Part shown: positions 58,508-64,000 of the stretch, in pieces | Numbering within the stretch: position 1 is the first letter of the stretch | Layout: each line of letters begins with the position of its first letter | NCBI RefSeq assembly: GCF_002205845.1 | Contig: NZ_NISI01000001.1 | Span: forward strand, 1,485,711 to 1,549,710 | DNA from: Roseateles puraquae | Lineage (GTDB): Bacteria; Pseudomonadota; Gammaproteobacteria; Burkholderiales; Burkholderiaceae_C | DNA length: 64,000 bases | Reading direction: 5' to 3' | Program-made: the position numbers and the translations under genes | Notes under the pieces: generated by a model | What the model was told of the DNA's origin: nothing | Databases searched by the model: none | Seen by the model: the letters and a program-made list of their open reading frames with translations, nothing else

Positions 58508-59397
58508 AGCGCCCCCACGCGCCGTATGCGCAGCATGTCAACGTGGACGCCCCGCCCAGCGTCAAGAAGCGCTGGGATCACCGGCCAGGCCCCGACGAGC
58601 CGCGCATCATGTGGCGCCGCTCGCTGACCGACCATGATGGTGTGCTCGCGCTTGACACCGTGACTGCCCAGCAAGGAACCACCACCACCGCGTTGGACTA
58701 CTTCGACGTCAAGGCACCTCCGCAAGGGTGGCGGGCCGGGCCACTCGCTTTCGAGCCTCCTCATTCGACATTTGGCTCATGGACGCGCCGGCTTGTGCGC
58801 GACGCACCGGTGAGACTCGACACGCTTCGCCCCTTCGAAGCTGGTGACGTCCGTCTGAGGAGTCTGGGGCTGCCCGAGGACGTTGGGGCGAACGGGTGGG
58901 CCATGGCGCCCTTTGAGGGAAAGCGTCTGCTGATACCGTCCCTCACGCTGCTCATTGCGCTGGCCATCCCCAACCCGTTGGTGTGGTGCCGACTCAAACA
59001 TCCTCTGTCCCTGGACTTGGCGTGTCTGCGCGCTCCAGAGGACGAAGAGATATTGGAGATTCAAAGGGTAGCTATGGCCGGGCGGGATCCGTACATCGAA
59101 CCCACCAGCCTTTGCATCCTCGCTTTCTGGCTGGACCAATGCAGACTTCCATGCCTATACCGCGCAATCGAGGGACTAGGGCGACCAGGTTGGACGCTGA
59201 CCCTGCCGCGCAGGGCAGAGACGATCAATCTCATTTTTGATGGCTACGAGATGGACGATCTCATCGTGGTTCAACGCATCCGCATCTCACACGCCGCGCC
59301 ATTCCTGCCAAGAACCTGGCGCAAGGTCGTGTACGTGGCGAACAATGGGCTAACAGGCCCCCGCGTCGGTCAAAGTGACTTTGATAGATGGAAGTAG
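58504..59397 (+). CDS. Unknown fourth protein of the Tn7-like operon
   Basis: 297 residues, not recognised. Its ATG overlaps the tniQ stop, so it is translated with the transposition proteins. Visible features are a basic Pro-rich N-terminus (KRPHAPYAQHVNV..), a central hydrophobic stretch (LLIPSLTLLIALAIPNPLVW) too short for a clear membrane protein, a Cys/Leu-rich segment near residues 215-225 and a basic end (PRTWRKVVYVANNG, RVGQSDFDRWK). In Tn7 the gene after tnsD is tnsE, which guides insertion into replicating DNA. The position is similar, but no sequence likeness to TnsE could be shown. Confidence 0.6.
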   Translation: MKRPHAPYAQHVNVDAPPSVKKRWDHRPGPDEPRIMWRRSLTDHDGVLALDTVTAQQGTTTTALDYFDVKAPPQGWRAGPLAFEPPHSTFGSWTRRLVRDAPVRLDTLRPFEAGDVRLRSLGLPEDVGANGWAMAPFEGKRLLIPSLTLLIALAIPNPLVWCRLKHPLSLDLACLRAPEDEEILEIQRVAMAGRDPYIEPTSLCILAFWLDQCRLPCLYRAIEGLGRPGWTLTLPRRAETINLIFDGYEMDDLIVVQRIRISHAAPFLPRTWRKVVYVANNGLTGPRVGQSDFDRWK

Positions 59398-59580
59398 ATG
59401 CTTCCGACACAGTCGCTCGAACCAGGCCTGAGGGCTGACAGGCCGTCGTCGCTGAGCCCACCTCGCGAGGCGGCCACGACGGGAAGTGGCGCCATGCAAG
59501 GTGGTGAGCCACCGGATGCCGACCTACGAGGATGCAATACGCACCTCATAGCGCACAGATGCAGGTCGCATAATTGTCGA

Positions 59581-59901
59581 ATGCGATCTGACCGATCAGC
59601 GCCAGATGGCTTTGACACAAGCGACTTTGCGCGAGCATTTCGCGCATTGAGGACTGCTCGCGGACTTTCTCAAGACGTGTTTGACGCCGTTTCCGGCCGA
59701 ACCTATATCAGCAAGTTGGAGCGGCGGGAGCGAACGCCGACTGTCAGCAAGGTCGACGAGCTGGCCAGTGTTCTGGGCGTGCACCCGTTGACGCTCCTGA
59801 CGCTCTGCTACTGTGAAACAGGATCATCGACGGAGATCGACCGTCTGCTCCACCAGGTCAAAGCAGAGCTCGCCGCGTCAGGTCTTGACTTGCTGCCTTA
59901 G
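59581..59901 (+). CDS. XRE family HTH regulator, possibly leaderless
   Basis: 106 residues. HTH: FRALRTARGLSQDVFDAV, TYISKLERRERTPTVSKVDEL, with a C-terminal helix. A -10-like CATAAT (59569-59574) ends only 6 bases before the ATG, so the transcript could begin at the start codon itself. It follows the unknown fourth gene by 183 bases and ends 16 bases before the convergent methylase stop. A role in controlling the element is likely but unproven. Confidence 0.75.
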   Translation: MRSDRSAPDGFDTSDFARAFRALRTARGLSQDVFDAVSGRTYISKLERRERTPTVSKVDELASVLGVHPLTLLTLCYCETGSSTEIDRLLHQVKAELAASGLDLLP

Positions 59902-59917
59902 CCGAACCCTCGGAAGC

Positions 59918-61102
59918 TCAGGTCGGGATCGGCATCGTCATCAGCGTCGCGGCGGTGAGGCGGCCAGCGCCGAGAACTTCGGCGGCAGTACGTCTCCATG
60001 CCTTTCCCTCTTCGCCGTACATCCAGTCGAAGACGTCATTGCGCCACCTGGCCTGCACGTTCACGCAGCACACCGCGTCGGTGATGGGACAGCAGCCCCT
60101 CGCAACGTGCACGACACGCTCGATGCAACGCGCGCCAACGCAGGGCACGAGCGTGTGGCCTTCCTGTGCCATCTCAACGCCGCGCAACCATTGCTCATCG
60201 AAGACCACCGCGCCATCGGCGACTGGAAAGTCGCTGGTGTGGAAGTGGGAAACACCCATCGCAACGAACTGATTCTTGGTGCGACTCCCGGGCGCCACAT
60301 GGGCGCCCAGGTCAGCAAGCGTCGCGAACCCGGGTCGGCGAGTCAAAGCTTGGGTCATGTCCTGGAACTCGTAGTACGCCAAGTCCATTCGACGGATCGC
60401 GTTGCTTGCACCGAGCGAGCGCCACGCAGACAACGCAAGGTCATCGCCTTCCAGCCGCCCCAGCGTCACCCGGGCCCCCTGCGTCTGGCCGAACCGCGCC
60501 ACCAGCAGGAAGGCGCGGACTTTGCCCTTTTGGCTGAAGGCATCGGGCAGTTCGTAGCACTCGATCTCGGATGCAGATTCCACCAGCATCTTGCGAAATG
60601 CTGCCACGGTCGGATCCTGGACAAGGGGCGCTGCCACGACGAAGGCCATCTCCGCCGGTCGCTCAAGACGCGCGAGTGCCTCGAGAAGGACGTACAAGTC
60701 CAATCTCGTCCGCGACCGGATCGGCACCACCTCAGGATAGAGCGCCCTCAACCTCGCTTGCGCGGCTGGAGACACGACGCCAAGCCCTGACGGAGGGTTG
60801 CCGACAGCAACCCTGAACCGGCGCTGACCCAAGGCGCTATGCATCGCATCGGACTGCAACACATCGGCGATGTGCAGCTCGCCTGCAACCGCCGCTGATG
60901 GCAGCCCGGCAGAAGCGAGCTTGGAACCAAGTTCTACGCCAACGTAGCGGTCTATTCCATGACTGGCGAGGCCCGCTTCGAGAAGGCGGCCGGATCCGAC
61001 GCCGATGTCGAGCCAGTCCCCTCCTGTGAGTCGAATTCTTTCGGCGATTCGAGCTGCAAGCCCAGTTGCCATCAGTGTTTCGTCCAGCTGCAAGGTGGCC
61101 AT
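59918..61102 (-). CDS. N6-adenine DNA methyltransferase-like protein
   Basis: 394 residues. SAM motif I is WLDIGVGSGRLLEAGL, catalytic motif IV is VGNPPSG, and FRVAVGNPP plus LDLYVLLEALARL follow the order of gamma-class N6-adenine methylases. The C-terminal half contains several Cys (CVGARCIE, ARGCCPITDAVCCVN). No restriction enzyme gene is next to it. It is divergent from the recombinase-like gene with a strong palindrome between them. Confidence 0.72.
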   Translation of the reverse strand: MATLQLDETLMATGLAARIAERIRLTGGDWLDIGVGSGRLLEAGLASHGIDRYVGVELGSKLASAGLPSAAVAGELHIADVLQSDAMHSALGQRRFRVAVGNPPSGLGVVSPAAQARLRALYPEVVPIRSRTRLDLYVLLEALARLERPAEMAFVVAAPLVQDPTVAAFRKMLVESASEIECYELPDAFSQKGKVRAFLLVARFGQTQGARVTLGRLEGDDLALSAWRSLGASNAIRRMDLAYYEFQDMTQALTRRPGFATLADLGAHVAPGSRTKNQFVAMGVSHFHTSDFPVADGAVVFDEQWLRGVEMAQEGHTLVPCVGARCIERVVHVARGCCPITDAVCCVNVQARWRNDVFDWMYGEEGKAWRRTAAEVLGAGRLTAATLMTMPIPT

Positions 61103-61128
61103 CCAACGTTCCGTTCTGTGTTGACCAA

Positions 61129-61144
61129 AATTATGAACATAATT
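61129..61144. promoter_or_regulatory. Perfect palindrome between the methylase and recombinase-like genes
   Basis: AATTATG-AA-CATAATT, 7-bp arms, in the 50-base space between divergent starts at 61102 and 61153. A TTGACC box (61121-61126) precedes it on the plus strand. A repressor bound here would block both promoters. Confidence 0.6.
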
Positions 61145-61152
61145 CTGTTTTT

Positions 61153-62130
61153 ATGGCTGCGCGCGGGTCACCCTTAATCCTTACCGATGCCGAGGTCGCT
61201 TGGCTGAAGTCGCTGACGCTGTCCGACGCGACCTCTGCTGCTTACCGCGGCGAGGTGGGTCGGCTGATCGCGTTCTGCGCGTCGTCTGGTGTCCTGGAAG
61301 TCCACCGACTGAAGGCGAAGCACTGGACCGCCTACCTGTCCTGCCTGACAACAGACAGGACCGCGATCTCTCCGCTGGCCAAGCCGTTGAAGCCAGCAAG
61401 CGCAGTTCAAGCCGTGCGCATCACGCGGTCCTTCCTGCTCTTCTGCGCTCGGCGTGACTGGCTCTCCTGGGATCCCGCCGATGTGGAGCCTCCGCACTTC
61501 GAACGGCCGTCCACAACGGAAACCTTGGCGATTGAACAGTTGTCAGACGGCCTGAAGAGCATCCTGCGCAGCGCCAGCATTCCCGACGACGCGCGCCAGG
61601 CGCGCAGACACCTGGCACTGGGCATCAGCTTCTGGGGCGCGTTGACCCCACGAGAGATCGCCAGCTTGCGCGTCGACGATCTGAGCCTTCCCTCTGCAAA
61701 CGGGGTGTGCGAGCTGCGCTGCACAGGGCGACCGTCACCCGTAGTCCTTCCGCGGGAAATCGCAGTCTTGTGGCAGCGCTATCGACAGTTGCGCGAAGAG
61801 GATGTCAGGGAGCCCCTTCCATCCGACTCCCCGTTGATCGCGAACTTCAAGAACGGCAAATCGCTTCAGCCATGGTCAGTGTGGGCCCTGTTGCGCCGCA
61901 CCGAGGCCGAAGACATTGCCAGCGACGTGCCGAGTCCGAGGCTGGTGCGCAAAGCCTATCTTGCCGGAGCGACTCGTGACGCCGATCGAGCCATCAACGT
62001 CGTCCGCGCTCAATGCGGCAAGGCCATCCCTGCTGAGGCGGCGACAGAGCCTGACACGCAACGAAGCATCATGAGCAAGCTACAGAAGTCCGTCCGCGCC
62101 AAACTGCAAACAGAAGCGGCGGACGCCTAG
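61153..62130 (+). CDS. Tyrosine-recombinase-like protein without a recognisable catalytic Tyr
   Basis: 325 residues. The N-terminal core-binding segment (LSDATSAAYRGEVGRLIAFCASSG, split across residues about 17-42) and ALGISFWGALTPREIASLRVDDL with the first catalytic Arg follow the lambda-integrase fold. The later H-x2-R box reads SPRLVRKAYLAGA, keeping the Arg but not the His. No Tyr is found at the usual distance; the C-terminus is charged and Ala-rich. It is probably a DNA-binding relative or a decayed integrase. ATG at 61153. Confidence 0.62.
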   Translation: MAARGSPLILTDAEVAWLKSLTLSDATSAAYRGEVGRLIAFCASSGVLEVHRLKAKHWTAYLSCLTTDRTAISPLAKPLKPASAVQAVRITRSFLLFCARRDWLSWDPADVEPPHFERPSTTETLAIEQLSDGLKSILRSASIPDDARQARRHLALGISFWGALTPREIASLRVDDLSLPSANGVCELRCTGRPSPVVLPREIAVLWQRYRQLREEDVREPLPSDSPLIANFKNGKSLQPWSVWALLRRTEAEDIASDVPSPRLVRKAYLAGATRDADRAINVVRAQCGKAIPAEAATEPDTQRSIMSKLQKSVRAKLQTEAADA

Positions 62131-62191
62131 GCGGCGCGGCGTCGCGACAGCCAACTGGTCGACTGGGCCTCACTTCTTCCCGGGCGGGTTG

Positions 62192-62464
62192 TTACCTCGG
62201 CCACCGCCCGAAGGGTTGCCTGTCTTGCTGGGCCAGTTCGGATTCGGTGTATCGGCGCAGGGCCTGCTGAGCGTGGGCATAACGGTTCTCCTGGTCGGCT
62301 GTGCCAGACGTACGCTTTACCAAGCGCAGCTGCCTGACGGGTCAGGCGCGCCGCCTCTCCAACGTTGCCTTCCCTTCGCGGTTCGAGGAATCGTCGGCCT
62401 GTATGCAGGTCAGCAACTCCGCGCCAAGCTGGATGGCACGCATCCGTTTCGATGGAGTGGTCAT
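62192..62464 (-). pseudogene. Possible small broken gene
   Basis: From ATG 62464, 40 codons (MTTPSKRMRAIQLGAELLTC..) reach an in-frame TGA at 62344-62342. The same frame continues with protein-like sequence (VRQLRLVKRTSGTADQENRY, ALRRYTESELAQQDRQ) to TAA at 62194-62192. Either a small gene with a premature stop or chance. Apart from this, 62131-62602 holds nothing I recognise. Confidence 0.28.
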
Positions 62465-62602
62465 CGCGATCTTCTTCCAGCGCATCCTTCCAACGCCCTG
62501 ATTGGACACGCTCCAGCGTCGATTGCAAATTCAGGCGTCCTAACGTGACGGCATCCACAACCAAGGTCAGCAGCCAGGAAGCCCACCAGCACCTCGCGCC
62601 TA

Positions 62603-62622
62603 TACTGTACATAACAACAGTA
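62603..62622. promoter_or_regulatory. LexA box of the umuDC operon
   Basis: TACTGTACATAACAACAGTA matches the SOS-box pattern TACTGT-N8-ACAGTA exactly in both arms. It overlaps a -10-like TATACT (62601-62606), and its last base is the A of the umuD ATG, so LexA would block the promoter directly. Confidence 0.9.
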
Positions 62623-63068
62623 TGCGGCAGCTCACCCTTTCCTCTGACATCTGCCTGGCGCATGTCCAGTCGACGCCGTTGCACGTCCGCGGCTTGGGAG
62701 TGACCGTTCATGCCGGGTTCCCGAGCCCGGCCGAAGACATCGGCGCCAAGCGCATCGATCTGACGGCGCAGCTGATCAAGCATCCCCAGGCCACCTTCCT
62801 TCTACGGGCGCGGGGCGACTCGATGCGGGAGGCCGGCATCTTCGATGGCGACGTGCTCGTCGTCGACAAAGCCGTCACGGCCAAGAACGGCCACGTGGTC
62901 ATCGCCGTCATCGACGGCGAGTTCGTCTGCAAGCAACTCCAGATCCGCGCCGGCCGGATGAAGCTGAAGGCGGCCAATCCCTGCTACCCCGACATCGTGC
63001 CCAAGGAGGGCCAAGTGGTCGAGGTGTGGGGCGTCGTGACAGCGTCCATCAAGACCATGCCCGTGTGA
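62622..63068 (+). CDS. umuD: SOS mutagenesis protein UmuD
   Basis: 148 residues. The self-cleavage site is in [10 protein letters not shown] (Ala-Gly), the catalytic Ser in GDSM and Lys in TAKNGHVV, all at the usual spacing. RecA-stimulated cleavage gives UmuD', which joins UmuC to make DNA polymerase V. Expression should be SOS-induced through the LexA box on its start. umuC begins 4 bases after its stop. Confidence 0.92.
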   Translation: MRQLTLSSDICLAHVQSTPLHVRGLGVTVHAGFPSPAEDIGAKRIDLTAQLIKHPQATFLLRARGDSMREAGIFDGDVLVVDKAVTAKNGHVVIAVIDGEFVCKQLQIRAGRMKLKAANPCYPDIVPKEGQVVEVWGVVTASIKTMPV

Positions 63069-63072
63069 TGCC

Positions 63073-63912
63073 ATGCTGGCCCTGCTGGACATCAACAACG
63101 CCTATGTCAGCATGGAGCGGGTCTTCCGCCCCTCCTTGAACGGGCTCCCCGTCGTCGTGCTCAGCAACAACGACGGCTGCGCGATAGCCAGAAGCGACGA
63201 AGCCCGCGCCCTCGGGATCAAGATGGGGCAGCCATTCTTTCAGTTCAAGAACTTGGAGGAAGACGCAGGTCTCATCGCGCTGTCCGCAAACTTCGGCCTC
63301 TACGGCGACATGAGCGACAGGTTCATGAGCCTCGCGGCGGGGCTGGGTCCGGAGCAGGAGGTCTACAGCATCGACGAAACCTTCATCTCCCTGGACGGTG
63401 TGCGCGGCGACTTGGTGGAACGGTCCAGAAGGTTGCGTGCCCGGGTACTGCAGTGGCTGGGCATGCCGTGCAGCGTGGGCATCGGCCCCACCAAGACGTT
63501 GGCCAAGTTCGCGAACCATGTGGCGAAGTCGGCCGAACGCAAGCCTGGCAGTTATCCGGCAGAGCATGCCCAGGTTTCCCACCTTGGGCGGCTATCGCCG
63601 TCGGCGCTCGACGAACTGCTAGCAGCGACCCCCGTGGGCGACATCTGGGGCGTCGGCCCACGCATCGGCGAGCAGTTGCGAGCCTGCGGCATCAAGACGG
63701 CCAGCCAACTCGTCAAGCTCGACGCCAACACCCTCCGATTGAACTGGTCAGTGGTGCTGGAGCGCACCGTGAGGGAATTGCAGGGCACGCCTTGCATGGC
63801 ATTCGAGGACGAGCCGGCCCCCAGGCAGCAGATTGCCTCGACCCGATCCTTCGGTGCTCCCGTTCGCGACCTGGCGCCGTTGATCCAAGCCATCAGCGAG
63901 TTCGCCAGCAGC
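63073..63912 (+). pseudogene. umuC: Y-family DNA polymerase subunit UmuC, 3' truncated
   Basis: From ATG 63073, about 280 codons of Umu[18 protein letters not shown] with the first metal Asp, [19 protein letters not shown], the catalytic YSIDETFI, and [18 protein letters not shown]. It ends at [17 protein letters not shown] full UmuC has about 420 residues; the last third, with the beta-clamp region, is missing. After about 63912 the sequence is an IS5-type transposase in another frame, so the gene is broken. Without an intact umuC the umuD product here would lack its partner. Confidence 0.85.
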
Positions 63913-63913
63913 G

Positions 63914-64000
63914 CTGCTGCACGGCCAGGAGAAGGTCGTGTTTGCCGACGCAGGCTACCGGGGCGTGGCCAAGCGCGAAGAGGCCAAAGACCTGGAGGTG
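63914..64000 (+). pseudogene. IS5-family transposase internal fragment (continues past the window)
   Basis: The 29 codons from 63914 read [20 protein letters not shown] and on, a conserved internal stretch of IS5-group transposases (the FADAGYRGV block holds the second catalytic Asp). It joins umuC directly with no terminal repeat or N-terminus, so sequence was lost at this joint. Confidence 0.75.

Noticed and set aside
58504..59397. TnsE identity for the fourth transposition gene
   Set aside because: Only position agrees; length (297 versus about 540) and visible sequence give no support.
62127..62783. 218-codon minus-strand frame overlapping the umuD start
   Set aside because: It runs antisense through the LexA box and umuD; no family likeness, and the neighbouring frame is more protein-like.

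Overview
This is a GC-rich (roughly two-thirds G+C by eye) chromosomal window from a betaproteobacterium, most likely order Burkholderiales of the Rubrivivax/Leptothrix/Roseateles type. I infer this from gene order (dusB-fis-purH, a complete dcw cluster on one strand), a Coq7-type ubiquinone hydroxylase, a PhaF-like granule protein and the style of the proteins. No genus-level call is possible from sequence reading alone. I saw no rRNA, tRNA or CRISPR array.

1-25.5 kb, metabolic genes. A two-domain fatty acyl-CoA reductase-like SDR faces a PhaF-like phasin and a patatin-like lipase, which suggests storage-lipid handling. Next come a UbiM-like monooxygenase and a divergent, tightly overlapping set (DUF393 thioredoxin-like protein, Coq7, UbiG, and an SDR lacking its catalytic Tyr), read as a quinone-modifying cluster. 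A heterodimeric MdlA/MdlB-type ABC exporter, a sodium:solute symporter, ruvC, a PlsC-like/CdsA-like pair, a TPR membrane protein, a GNAT enzyme, an alcohol/aldehyde oxidation pair (GMC oxidoreductase and coniferyl-aldehyde-type dehydrogenase), purH-fis-dusB, a YqaA protein and an M32 carboxypeptidase follow.

25.5-48.8 kb, cell envelope and division. Read from right to left on the minus strand: mraZ, rsmH, ftsL, ftsI, murE, murF, mraY, murD, ftsW, murG, murC, ddlB, ftsQ, ftsA, ftsZ. Most junctions overlap by a few bases. Between ftsZ and lpxC, where many relatives have the two genes adjacent, lie a sensor kinase, a TetR regulator with two clear operators, an SDR and an alpha/beta hydrolase. 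MurD carries an unusual acidic Ala/Pro-rich insert of about 90 residues.

48.8-64 kb, accessory island directly upstream of mraZ. It shows lower G+C and many broken genes. It holds four AAGTTGGAAAC-like direct repeats; an IS256-family element with visible inverted repeats and an 8-bp target duplication, but an internally shortened transposase; an XRE regulator divergent from a truncated N6-adenine methylase; and a Tn7/Tn5053-like transposition operon (frameshifted TnsB-like DDE transposase, TnsC-like ATPase, TniQ, and an unrecognised fourth protein). An XRE gene, a second N6-methylase facing a tyrosine-recombinase-like protein that lacks its catalytic Tyr, and a LexA-controlled umuDC pair follow. 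umuC is cut off and joined to an IS5-type transposase fragment at the window edge. The transposition operon with its unknown fourth gene is the best candidate for something undescribed.
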